Source: Massilia sp. PDC64 (lineage in GTDB: Bacteria; Pseudomonadota; Gammaproteobacteria; Burkholderiales; Burkholderiaceae_D). Taken from it: 64,000 nucleotides of DNA. How positions within the stretch are numbered: the first letter of the stretch is position 1; every line of letters begins with the position of its first letter. The position numbers and the translations under genes are program-made. The stretch is taken from assembly GCF_900101265.1 (NCBI RefSeq), contig NZ_FMZS01000012.1, positions 62,001 through 126,000 of the forward strand, written 5' to 3'. This document shows positions 25,860 to 34,511 of the stretch, in pieces. The notes under the pieces were generated by a model. The model was not told the DNA's origin. It worked only from the letters and a program-made list of their open reading frames with translations, and did no database searches.

Positions 25860-25880
25860 CGTCACTCCATGGGTGCGCCG

Positions 25881-25914
25881 CCAACTGTACAGGCTATGCT
25901 ACCTGTACGGTTGG
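25881..25914. promoter_or_regulatory. Inverted-repeat operator between MocR and aminotransferase genes
   Basis: CCAACTGTACAGG (25881-25893) and CCTGTACGGTTGG (25902-25914) form 13-base arms with a single mismatch around an 8-base spacer. It lies 22 bases upstream of the MocR start and about 97 bases upstream of the aminotransferase start, the right place for autorepression of one and activation of the other. That MocR is the binding protein is inference. Confidence 0.6.
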
Positions 25915-26010
25915 CCATTTTCGCAGATTGTGTATATGTGCCACTGTTGTACTGCTGTCTATTATTGCATCATTGTTTTTGCCAGTTGGTAAATTTTTGA
26001 GGGGAAGTCC

Positions 26011-27327
26011 GTGAACGAAACGAGACCCGAATCGATGTCATCCTTCTGGATGCCATTCACCAACAACCGTGACTTCAAGGCCCATCCGCGCCTCCTCGTC
26101 TCGGCACAAGGAATGTATTACAAGGACGTCGACGGCAACGCCGTCCTCGACGGCACCGCCGGCCTATGGTGCGTCCCGTGCGGCCACGCGCAGCCGAAGA
26201 TCGTCGCCGCCGTCAGCGAGATGGTGGGCCAGCTCGATTTCGCACCCACGTTCCAGATGGGCCACCCGGCCGCCTTCGACCTGGCCGAACGCCTGATGGA
26301 GTACACGAACCACAAGTTCGGCCACGTGTTCTACACGAACTCCGGCTCGGAAGCCGTCGACACCGCCCTCAAGATCGCGCTCGCGTATCACAAGGCCCGC
26401 GGCGACGCAGGGCGTACGCGGCTGATCGGACGCGAGCGGGGCTACCACGGCGTCGGCTTCGGCGGGCTGTCGGTCGGCGGCATCGGCCCGAATCGCAAGG
26501 CCTTCGGCCCGCTGCTGCCGGGTGTCGATCACCTGCCGCACACGCACAACCTCGGCAAGAACGCGTTCTCGCGCGGCGAACCGGAACACGGCGCGGAGCT
26601 GGCCGACGAACTGGAACGCATCGTCGCGCTGCACGACCCGTCGACCATCGCCGCCGTGATCGTCGAACCGGTGGCCGGATCGACGGGCGTGCTGATCCCG
26701 CCGAAGGGTTACCTGAAGCGCCTGCGCGAGATCTGCACGAAGTACGGCATCCTGCTGATCTTCGACGAAGTGATCACGGGCTTCGGCCGCCTGACGACGC
26801 CGTTCGCCGTCGATTACTTCGACGTCGAGCCGGACATGATGACGACGGCGAAAGGCATCACGAACGGCACCGTGCCGATGGGCGCCGTGTTCTCGAAAAA
26901 ATTCATCCACGACGCGTTCATGGACGCGCCGGCCGGCATCGAACTGTTCCACGGCTACACGTATTCCGGCCATCCGCTCGCATGCGCCGCATCGCTGGCC
27001 ACGCTGGAAGTGTTCAAGGAGCAGGGCATCCTCGAGAACGCGCGCGCCATGCAGCCGTACTGGGAAGACGCGGTGCACAGCCTGCGCGGCCTGCCGCACG
27101 TGATCGACATCCGCACCATCGGCCTCGTCGCCGGCATCGAACTGGAAAGCATCCCCGGCAAGGTGGGGGCGCGTGCGTTCGCCGCGTTCAAGCAGGCGTT
27201 CGCGGACGGCATCCTGATCCGCGTGACGGGCGACATCATCGCGCTGTCGCCGCCGCTCGTGCTGGAGAAAAAACACATCGACGAATTGTTCGGCAAGCTG
27301 GCCGCCGTCCTGAAGAACCTCGACTGA
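26011..27327 (+). CDS. Omega-aminotransferase (beta-alanine:pyruvate type)
   Basis: 438 residues, class III PLP aminotransferase. Marks: FWMPFTNNRDFKAHPRLL at the start, FYTNSGSEAVDTALKIA for PLP phosphate, the Asp in LLIFDEVITGFGR and the Schiff-base K281 in TTAKGITNG. It matches beta-alanine:pyruvate aminotransferases, which turn beta-alanine into malonate semialdehyde. With mmsA next and the reductive pyrimidine genes after it, this is the likely step after ring opening. The start is GTG with GAGGGGA upstream. Confidence 0.92.
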   Translation: MNETRPESMSSFWMPFTNNRDFKAHPRLLVSAQGMYYKDVDGNAVLDGTAGLWCVPCGHAQPKIVAAVSEMVGQLDFAPTFQMGHPAAFDLAERLMEYTNHKFGHVFYTNSGSEAVDTALKIALAYHKARGDAGRTRLIGRERGYHGVGFGGLSVGGIGPNRKAFGPLLPGVDHLPHTHNLGKNAFSRGEPEHGAELADELERIVALHDPSTIAAVIVEPVAGSTGVLIPPKGYLKRLREICTKYGILLIFDEVITGFGRLTTPFAVDYFDVEPDMMTTAKGITNGTVPMGAVFSKKFIHDAFMDAPAGIELFHGYTYSGHPLACAASLATLEVFKEQGILENARAMQPYWEDAVHSLRGLPHVIDIRTIGLVAGIELESIPGKVGARAFAAFKQAFADGILIRVTGDIIALSPPLVLEKKHIDELFGKLAAVLKNLD

Positions 27328-27335
27328 AAGAGACC

Positions 27336-28829
27336 ATGGAGACCATCAATCACTATATCGGCGGCAGCATCGCGGAAGGTACCGGCGGACGCTACGCGGA
27401 CGTCTATAACCCCGCGCTGGGCGAGCCCTGCGCGCGCGTGGCGCTGGCGAGCAACGACGACGTCGCGGCCGCCGTCGCCGCCGCGGGCGCCGCCTTCCCC
27501 GCCTGGGCGGCGACACCGCCGCTGGCCCGCGCCCGCGTGCTGTTCAACTACCTGCAGCTGTGCCAGCAGCACACCGATGAATTCGCGGCGATGGTCGTGC
27601 GCGAACACGGCAAGACCTTTGCCGACGCGCGCGGTGAAGTGGCGCGCGGCATCGAGGTTGTCGAATTCGCGGTGGGCATTCCGCAGATGCTCAAAGGCGA
27701 GTTCACGGACCAGATCGCACGCGGCATCGACGCGTGGTCGATGCGCCAGCCGCTGGGCGTCGTCGCCGGCATCACGCCGTTCAACTTTCCCGTGATGGTG
27801 CCGATGTGGATGTTCCCCGTCGCCATCGCGTGCGGCAACACGTTCATCCTGAAACCGTCCGAGCGCGATCCGTCGCCGTCGCTGCTGCATGCGCGGCTGC
27901 TGAAGGAAGCGGGACTGCCGGACGGCGTGTTCAACGTCGTGCAAGGCGACAAGGCCGCGGTCGACGCGCTGCTCGACCACCCGGACATCCAGGCCGTCAG
28001 CTTCGTCGGCTCGACGCCGATCGCGGAATACATCTATGCGCGCGGTAGCGCAGCGGGCAAGCGCGTGCAGGCATTGGGCGGCGCGAAGAACCACATGGTC
28101 GTGATGCCGGATGCCGACATGGACATGGCCGTCGATGCCCTCATCGGCGCCGCGTACGGTTCGGCCGGCGAGCGCTGCATGGCGATCTCGGTGGCGGTCG
28201 CCATCGGCGACGCGGGCGATGCGCTCGTCGCGCAACTGGCCGAGCGCACCCGTGCCCTGAAAGTCGCGGACGGCATGGCGGATGGCGCGGAGATGGGGCC
28301 GGTCGTCACCTTGGCGGCCAAGCAACGCATCGAAAAACTGATCGGCGAAGGCGTGGAGCAGGGCGCGACCCTCGTCGTCGACGGCCGCGGCTTCAAGGTG
28401 CCCGAGCGCGCCAACGGCTTCTTCGTGGGCGGCACCCTGTTCGACCACGTGACGCCGTCGATGTCGATCTACAAGGAAGAAATCTTCGGCCCCGTGCTGT
28501 GCGTCGTGCGCCTGCCGGACGTGGGCAGCGCGCTGGAACTCATCAACCGTAACGAGTACGGCAACGGCGTCGCCGTGTTCACCCGCGACGGCGGCGTGGC
28601 GCGCGAATTCGTCCGCCAGGTGCAGGTGGGCATGGTCGGCGTGAACGTGCCGCTGCCGGTGCCGATGGCGTTCAACAGCTTCGGCGGGTGGAAGCGCAGC
28701 CTGTTCGGCGACCACCATGCGTATGGACCGGAGGGCGTGCGGTTCTATACGCGGCACAAGGCGGTCATGCAGCGCTGGCCGAATACGGCCAGCAGCGGGG
28801 TGGAGTTCGCGTTCCCGCAGATGAAGTAG
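27336..28829 (+). CDS. mmsA: CoA-acylating (methyl)malonate-semialdehyde dehydrogenase
   Basis: 497 residues. ALDH fold with ITPFNFPVMVPMWMFP, QALGGAKNHMVVMPDAD (the Asn-His motif replacing the usual Glu region in CoA-acylating members) and catalytic C281 in GSAGERCMAISVAV. It converts malonate semialdehyde (from uracil) to acetyl-CoA and methylmalonate semialdehyde (from thymine) to propionyl-CoA. It begins eight bases after the aminotransferase stop. Confidence 0.93.
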   Translation: METINHYIGGSIAEGTGGRYADVYNPALGEPCARVALASNDDVAAAVAAAGAAFPAWAATPPLARARVLFNYLQLCQQHTDEFAAMVVREHGKTFADARGEVARGIEVVEFAVGIPQMLKGEFTDQIARGIDAWSMRQPLGVVAGITPFNFPVMVPMWMFPVAIACGNTFILKPSERDPSPSLLHARLLKEAGLPDGVFNVVQGDKAAVDALLDHPDIQAVSFVGSTPIAEYIYARGSAAGKRVQALGGAKNHMVVMPDADMDMAVDALIGAAYGSAGERCMAISVAVAIGDAGDALVAQLAERTRALKVADGMADGAEMGPVVTLAAKQRIEKLIGEGVEQGATLVVDGRGFKVPERANGFFVGGTLFDHVTPSMSIYKEEIFGPVLCVVRLPDVGSALELINRNEYGNGVAVFTRDGGVAREFVRQVQVGMVGVNVPLPVPMAFNSFGGWKRSLFGDHHAYGPEGVRFYTRHKAVMQRWPNTASSGVEFAFPQMK

Positions 28830-28830
28830 G

Positions 28831-28851
28831 GTGGACGGCTCTGCCGTCCAC
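28831..28851. repeat. REP-like perfect hairpin after mmsA
   Basis: GTGGACGG (28831-28838), loop CTCTG, CCGTCCAC (28844-28851): a perfect 8-base stem with a 5-base loop and no T-run. Its place right after the mmsA stop and before preT suggests an intergenic palindrome that may stabilise or partly end the upstream mRNA. Confidence 0.55.
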
Positions 28852-28902
28852 GCGTCCAACACACGCACGAATGACCGACGACGAACAAAGAAGGGATGCC
28901 AA

Positions 28903-30267
28903 ATGATCGAGTCACTCCACCACCTGCCGCTCCCCACCGGCACGCATGGGGCGCTGTCCGAGCGCTTCACGGACCTGGCCCCGCCGCTGACCGCGCGCCA
29001 GGCCGCCATCGAAAGCGCCCGCTGCCTGTACTGTTACGACGCGCCCTGTACCCGCGCGTGCCCGACGGGCATCGACGTCGCGAGCTTCATCCGCAACATC
29101 CATGAGGGCAATGTCGAGGGCGCGGCAGTCAACATCCTCAAGCAGAACATCTTCGGCGGCGCGTGCTCCCGCGTGTGCCCCACGGAGATCCTGTGCGAGG
29201 ACGCCTGCGTGCGCAACAACGATGCGGAAGGCCAGCCCGTGAAGATCGGCCTGCTGCAGCGTCACGCCATCGACAACGCCCACTTCGCCGACCATCCCTT
29301 CAAGCGCGCGCCGTCGACCGGCAGGACGATTGCAGTCGTGGGCGCCGGCCCGGCCGGGCTGTCGTGCGCACACCGGCTCGCGATGCTGGGCCATGACGTC
29401 GTCGTGTTCGAGGCCCGGGAAAAGGCTGGGGGTCTGAACGAATACGGCATCGCCAAGTACAAGCTGCCGGGCGACTTTGCCCAGCGCGAGGTGGAGTTTC
29501 TCCTGTCGATCGGCGGCATCGAAATCCAGTATGGCCGCATCCTGGGCAGCAACCTGCACCTGCAGGACCTGCACACGCGCTACGACGCCGTCTTCCTCGG
29601 CCTGGGCCTCGGTGCCAGCCGCCGCCTGGGCCTGACGGGGGAAGATGCGCCGGGCCTCGCGGCCGCCGTCGACTACATCGCCACGCTGCGCCAGGCGGCC
29701 GACCTCGCGGCGCTGCTCGTGCCGAAGCGGGCCGTCGTGATCGGCGCCGGCAACACGGCCGTCGATATGGCCGTGCAGATCGGACGACTCGGCGCGGACG
29801 AGGTCACGCTCGTGTATCGCCGGGGCTACGACGCGATGAGCGCCACGGGCCACGAAATCGAGATCGCGAAGATGAACGGTGTGCGCATCCGCACGTGGGC
29901 CGCGCCGCACGAGATCCTGCTGGACGCTGCGGGGCGCGTGCGCGGCATGCGCTTCGAAGAGACGCGGATGATCGATGGCCGCCTTGCCGGCACAGGAGCC
30001 TTCATCGACATCGCCGCCGATGCCGTGTTCAAGGCCATCGGCCAGCACATGGACGACGATGCGCTGTCCGACCCGCTCGCGCGCGAGCTGGAGCGGGAAG
30101 GGGACAAGATCCACGTCGACGCGCGCTTCCGCACCAAGCTGCCGGGCGTGTACGCGGGCGGCGACTGCGTGGCGCCGGGGCAGGACCTGACGGTGCAGGC
30201 CGTCCAGCACGGCAAGCTGGCCGCGCTGGCGATCCATGACGACATCCTTTCCAAAGCGGAGGCATGA
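28903..30267 (+). CDS. preT: NAD-dependent dihydropyrimidine dehydrogenase subunit PreT
   Basis: 454 residues. The N-terminal cysteine-rich part (about 45-110; ARCLYCYDAPCTRACPTGID and CSRVCPTEILCEDACVRN) holds [4Fe-4S] clusters. An FAD-binding Rossmann motif VVGAGPAGLSCAHRLA and an NAD-binding VVIGAGNTAVDMAVQ follow. It is the electron-transfer subunit that feeds PreA in reducing uracil and thymine to the 5,6-dihydro forms. ATG 28903 follows AAGGGA. It overlaps preA by ATGA. Confidence 0.95.
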   Translation: MIESLHHLPLPTGTHGALSERFTDLAPPLTARQAAIESARCLYCYDAPCTRACPTGIDVASFIRNIHEGNVEGAAVNILKQNIFGGACSRVCPTEILCEDACVRNNDAEGQPVKIGLLQRHAIDNAHFADHPFKRAPSTGRTIAVVGAGPAGLSCAHRLAMLGHDVVVFEAREKAGGLNEYGIAKYKLPGDFAQREVEFLLSIGGIEIQYGRILGSNLHLQDLHTRYDAVFLGLGLGASRRLGLTGEDAPGLAAAVDYIATLRQAADLAALLVPKRAVVIGAGNTAVDMAVQIGRLGADEVTLVYRRGYDAMSATGHEIEIAKMNGVRIRTWAAPHEILLDAAGRVRGMRFEETRMIDGRLAGTGAFIDIAADAVFKAIGQHMDDDALSDPLARELEREGDKIHVDARFRTKLPGVYAGGDCVAPGQDLTVQAVQHGKLAALAIHDDILSKAEA

Positions 30268-31541
30268 TGGCCGACCTGAGCATCGATTTCTGCGGCATCA
30301 AGTCGCCGAACCCTTTCTGGCTGGCGTCCGCACCGCCGACCGACAAGGCCTATAACGTCGTGCGCGCCTTCGAGGCGGGATGGGGCGGCGTCGTGTGGAA
30401 GACGCTGGGCGAGGATCCGCCCGCCGTCAACGTGTCGTCGCGCTATTCGGCCCTGCACGGGAAGAACCGCGAAGTCATCGGCTTCAACAACATCGAACTG
30501 ATCACGGACCGCAGCCTCGAGATCAACCTGCGCGAGATCACGGCCGTCAAGAAGGCGTGGCCGGACCGGGCGCTGGTCGTGTCGATGATGCTGCCGTGCG
30601 AGGAAGCGCCGTGGCGCGAGATCCTGCCCCTCGTCGAGGCGACGGGCGCGGACGGCATCGAACTGAACTTCGGCTGCCCGCACGGCATGCCCGAGCGCGG
30701 GATGGGCGCGGCCGTGGGCCAGCAGCCGGACCTGATCGAACTCGTCACGCGCTGGTGCAAGACGCATACGCGGTTGCCGGTCATCGTGAAGCTGACGCCC
30801 AACATCACGGACGTGCGCGCACCCGCGCGGGCGGCGCTGGCGGGCGGGGCGGATGCCGTCTCGCTGATCAACACGATCAATTCGATCACGCACCTGGACC
30901 TGGACCGCATGGTCGCGTTTCCCGCGGTCGGCAACGCGAGCACGCACGGCGGCTATTGCGGCACGGCCGTGAAACCCATCGCTTTGAACATGGTGGCCGA
31001 GATCGCGCGCGATCCGGTGACGAAGGGCTTGCCGATTTCCGGCATCGGCGGCATCGGCAACTGGCGCGACGCGGCCGAGTTCATCGCGCTGGGCGCCGGT
31101 TCGGTGCAGGTGTGCACCGCCGCGATGCTGCACGGCTTCCGTATCGTCGAAGAGATGAAGGATGGCTTGTCGCGCTGGATGGATTCGAAGGGCTACGAAA
31201 ACATCGCCGCGTTCTCGCGCAAGGCCGTGCCGAACACGACGGACTGGAAATACCTGGACATGAATTACCAGGTCATCGCGCACATCGACCAGGACAAGTG
31301 CATCCAGTGCGGCCGCTGCCACGTGGCGTGCGAGGACACGTCGCACCAGGCCATCGCGCGGCTCGTCGACGGGAATGCGCGCAAGTACGAGGTGATAGCC
31401 CAGGAATGCGTGGGCTGCAACCTGTGCGAGATCACCTGTCCGGTCGAGGGTTGCATCACGATGGTGCCGCAGCAGACGGGCAAGCCTTACATGAACTGGA
31501 CGGAGGATCCGAGGAATCCACGGGCGGAAATACCGGCGTAG
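30264..31541 (+). CDS. preA: NAD-dependent dihydropyrimidine dehydrogenase subunit PreA
   Basis: 425 residues. A flavin TIM barrel (about 5-320), as in dihydroorotate dehydrogenases, contains LNFGCPHGMPERGMGAAVGQ with a Cys near the pyrimidine site and SGIGGIGNWRDAAEFI. The C-terminal ferredoxin part has two cluster motifs, CIQCGRCHVACEDTSH and CVGCNLCEITCPVEGC. It catalyses pyrimidine ring reduction, the first step of the pathway encoded around it. Confidence 0.96.
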   Translation: MMADLSIDFCGIKSPNPFWLASAPPTDKAYNVVRAFEAGWGGVVWKTLGEDPPAVNVSSRYSALHGKNREVIGFNNIELITDRSLEINLREITAVKKAWPDRALVVSMMLPCEEAPWREILPLVEATGADGIELNFGCPHGMPERGMGAAVGQQPDLIELVTRWCKTHTRLPVIVKLTPNITDVRAPARAALAGGADAVSLINTINSITHLDLDRMVAFPAVGNASTHGGYCGTAVKPIALNMVAEIARDPVTKGLPISGIGGIGNWRDAAEFIALGAGSVQVCTAAMLHGFRIVEEMKDGLSRWMDSKGYENIAAFSRKAVPNTTDWKYLDMNYQVIAHIDQDKCIQCGRCHVACEDTSHQAIARLVDGNARKYEVIAQECVGCNLCEITCPVEGCITMVPQQTGKPYMNWTEDPRNPRAEIPA

Positions 31542-31551
31542 CGTATTTGCC

Positions 31552-31568
31552 TGGCATCGGTCTTGCTG
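31552..31568 (+). promoter_or_regulatory. Sigma-54 promoter of the NCS1-hydA-ureidopropionase genes
   Basis: TGGCATCGGTCTTGCT (31552-31567) has the invariant GG-N10-GC spacing (GG 31553-31554, GC 31565-31566) and an ideal TTGCT -12 box; two of the less conserved -24 positions differ. The expected start of transcription is about 31578, leaving 28 bases before the ATG with TTGGAG as ribosome site. I found no clear NtrC dyad upstream, inside the end of preA. Confidence 0.6.
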
Positions 31569-31605
31569 CTAATGTCGCATTGACCGCCAACTTGGAGACT
31601 GCCCG

Positions 31606-33093
31606 ATGAGCCTCGACCCCGCAACGAACCCGGATCTCTGGAACGAAGACCTCGCGCCGACGAGCGCCGCGCAGCGCACGTGGCGCTGGTACCACTTCGC
31701 CGCACTGTGGGTGGGCATGGTGATGTGCATTCCGGCCTATACGCTGTCGGCCAGCCTCATCGAGGCCGGCATGTCCGCGTACCAGGCCGTGTTCACCGTG
31801 TTCCTCGCCAACGCCATCGTGCTGCTGCCGATGCTGCTGATCGGCCACGCCGGCACCAAGTACGGCATCCCGTACGCCGTGCTGGCGCGCGCCGCGTTCG
31901 GCACGCGCGGCGCGCGGCTGCCCGCGCTGATGCGCGCCATCGTCGCATGCGGCTGGTACGGCATCCAGACGTGGTTCGGCGGTTCGATGATCTACACGCT
32001 GCTGGGCGTGCTGGCCGGGCACGAGATCGGCGGCGCGAAGCTGGCCGGCCTGGGCATCAACGGCGCCCAGTTGCTGTGCTTCCTCGCGTTCTGGGCCATC
32101 CAGTTCTATTTCATCGTGCACGGCATGGATTCGATCCGCAAGCTGGAGACGTACACGGCCCCGCTGAAGATCGCGATCTGCTTCGTGCTGCTGGGCTGGG
32201 TCTACCAGAAAGCGGGCGGCTTCGGTCCGCTGCTGGACGCACCGTCGCAATTCGTCGAAGGCGGCAAGAAAGCCGGCCAGTTCTGGCCCACGTTCTGGCC
32301 GTCGCTGACGGCGATGGTCGGGTTCTGGGCCACGCTCGCGCTGAACATCCCGGACTTCACCCGCTTCGCGCGCACGCAGCGCGACCAGATCGTGGGCCAG
32401 TCCGTCGGCCTGCCCGTGCCGATGGGCTTGTTGGCCGCGCTCGCGGTCATCGTCACGTCGGCCACCGTCGTCCTGTACGGCAAGGCGTTGTGGGACCCGG
32501 TCGACCTGGCCAGTCGCATGACGGGCGCCGCCGTGCTGATCGCGCTGATCGTGCTGCTCGTCGACACGGTCAGCGTCAACCTGGCCGCCAACCTCGTCGG
32601 CCCCGCGTACGACTTTTCCGCGCTGGCGCCCCGCCATATCTCCTACCGCACGGGCGGCTACATCACGGCCGGCATCGCGCTCGCGATGATGCCGTGGAAG
32701 ATCCTGGAGTCCACGCAGGGTTATATCTTCACGTGGCTGATCGGCTATTCCGCGCTGCTGGGCCCCATCGCGGGCGTGCTGATCATCGACTACTACCTGA
32801 TCCGCCGCACGGAACTGGCCGTCGACCAGTTGTACAAGGACGATGGCATCTACGGCTATCGGGGCGGCTGGAACCTGGCGGCGATCGTCGCCTTCGTCGC
32901 CGGCGTGCTGCCGAACATCCCGGGTTTCATGAACGCGGCGTTTCCGGAATCGTTCCCGGACGTGGGCGCCACCTTCAAGACCCTGTACACCTATGCGTGG
33001 TTCGTCGGGATCGCGATTTCCGCGATCGTGTACGGCCTCATGATGAAGGGCAGGGCGGCGCCGGCGCTGCATCCTGCCCGTTCGCTCGACTGA
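31606..33093 (+). CDS. NCS1 family pyrimidine permease
   Basis: 495 residues with about twelve membrane helices. NCS1 (cytosine/uracil/allantoin/hydantoin permease) marks include NPDLWNEDLAPTSAAQRTW at the N-terminus, GTRGARLPALMRAIVACGWYGIQTWFGG in helix 3 and NLVGPAYDFSALAPRHISYR. Uracil, thymine or hydantoins are the likely cargo because the next genes open dihydropyrimidine rings. A sigma-54 promoter lies just upstream, giving this group its own nitrogen-dependent promoter. Confidence 0.92.
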   Translation: MSLDPATNPDLWNEDLAPTSAAQRTWRWYHFAALWVGMVMCIPAYTLSASLIEAGMSAYQAVFTVFLANAIVLLPMLLIGHAGTKYGIPYAVLARAAFGTRGARLPALMRAIVACGWYGIQTWFGGSMIYTLLGVLAGHEIGGAKLAGLGINGAQLLCFLAFWAIQFYFIVHGMDSIRKLETYTAPLKIAICFVLLGWVYQKAGGFGPLLDAPSQFVEGGKKAGQFWPTFWPSLTAMVGFWATLALNIPDFTRFARTQRDQIVGQSVGLPVPMGLLAALAVIVTSATVVLYGKALWDPVDLASRMTGAAVLIALIVLLVDTVSVNLAANLVGPAYDFSALAPRHISYRTGGYITAGIALAMMPWKILESTQGYIFTWLIGYSALLGPIAGVLIIDYYLIRRTELAVDQLYKDDGIYGYRGGWNLAAIVAFVAGVLPNIPGFMNAAFPESFPDVGATFKTLYTYAWFVGIAISAIVYGLMMKGRAAPALHPARSLD

Positions 33094-33109
33094 CAACAAA
33101 GGGGAAGAG

Positions 33110-34498
33110 ATGACCATCCTGATCCGAGGCGGTACCGTCGTGAACGCGGACCGCGCGTTCCGTGCCGACGTGCTCACTGAAGGCGACAGGATCGTCGCCG
33201 TAGCCGAGAACCTGGAGGCGCCCGCGCATGCGGAGGTGATCGATGCCGGTGGCCAGTACGTGATGCCGGGCGGGATCGACCCGCACACGCACATGCAACT
33301 GCCGTTCATGGGCACCGTGACCGCCGACGATTTTTATACCGGCACGGCGGCAGGCCTCGCGGGCGGCACGACGACGATCATCGACTTCGTCATCCCCGAT
33401 CCGAAGCAGCGCCTGATGGACGCGTTCCAGACGTGGCGCGGCTGGGCCGGGAAGGCCGCCGCGGACTACACGTTCCACGTGGCCGTCACGTGGTGGGACG
33501 ACACGGTGCACGAAGACATGGGCACGCTCGTCAGGCGCCACGGCGTGAACAGCTTCAAACACTTCATGGCGTACAAGAACGCGATCATGGCTGACGACGA
33601 GACACTGGTGAAAAGCTTCCGCCGCGCGCTCGAACTGGGCGCGATCCCGACCGTGCACGCGGAGAACGGCGAGCTGGTGTTCCAGCTGCAGCGCGAATTG
33701 CTGGCGAAGGGCATCCGCGGGCCGGAAGCCCATCCGCTGTCGCGCCCACCGGAAGTGGAGGCGGAGGCGGCCAACCGCGCCATCGCCATCGCGAACGTGC
33801 TCGGCACGCCGGTCTATATCGTGCACGTGTCGTGCGCCGAATCGCTGGAAGCCATCACGCGCGCCCGCGCACGGGGCCAACGCGTGTACGGCGAAGCGCT
33901 GGCGGGTCACCTCGTCATCGACGACAGCGTGTACCGCCACGCCGACCCGGAGGTCGCGCGCGCCTACGTGATGAGTCCCCCGTTCCGCTCCAGCCACCAC
34001 CAGACGGCGCTGTGGCAGGGCCTGCAGGGCGGCAACCTGCACACGACGGCGACGGACCACTGCACGTTCTGCGCCGGCCAGAAGGCGATGGGCGCGGACG
34101 ATTTCACGCGCATCCCGAACGGCTGCGGCGGCGTCGAGGAGCGCATGGCCGTCGTGTGGGATGCGGGCGTGAATACTGGGCGCCTGACGCCGTCCGAATT
34201 CGTGCGCGTGACGTCGACCAATGCGGCGCAGATCTTCAACATCTATCCGCGCAAGGGTTCCGTGTCCGTGGGGGCCGACGCCGACGTCGTCGTGTGGGAC
34301 CCGCAGGGCACGCGCACGATCTCCGCCGCCACGCAGCATTCGAAGGGCGACTTCAACGTGTTCGAAGGGCGCACGGTGCGCGGGATTCCCACGCACACGG
34401 TGGCGGCCGGGAAGCTCGTGTTTGCGGACGGCGACCTGCGCGCGGAACGGGGCGCGGGACGCTATGTGGAACGGCCGGCGTTCGGCACAACCCTCTGA
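33110..34498 (+). CDS. hydA: Dihydropyrimidinase (D-hydantoinase)
   Basis: 462 residues, amidohydrolase TIM barrel. It hydrolyses dihydrouracil to N-carbamoyl-beta-alanine (and dihydrothymine likewise). The two-zinc site is intact: DPHTHMQL (about 57-61), carboxylated K150 in NSFKHFMAY, a His in PTVHAENG and IVHVSCAES, and the Asp in TTATDHCTFC. It follows the permease by 16 bases and precedes the ureidopropionase by 13. Confidence 0.96.
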   Translation: MTILIRGGTVVNADRAFRADVLTEGDRIVAVAENLEAPAHAEVIDAGGQYVMPGGIDPHTHMQLPFMGTVTADDFYTGTAAGLAGGTTTIIDFVIPDPKQRLMDAFQTWRGWAGKAAADYTFHVAVTWWDDTVHEDMGTLVRRHGVNSFKHFMAYKNAIMADDETLVKSFRRALELGAIPTVHAENGELVFQLQRELLAKGIRGPEAHPLSRPPEVEAEAANRAIAIANVLGTPVYIVHVSCAESLEAITRARARGQRVYGEALAGHLVIDDSVYRHADPEVARAYVMSPPFRSSHHQTALWQGLQGGNLHTTATDHCTFCAGQKAMGADDFTRIPNGCGGVEERMAVVWDAGVNTGRLTPSEFVRVTSTNAAQIFNIYPRKGSVSVGADADVVVWDPQGTRTISAATQHSKGDFNVFEGRTVRGIPTHTVAAGKLVFADGDLRAERGAGRYVERPAFGTTL

Positions 34499-34511
34499 AT
34501 GGAGAACGACC

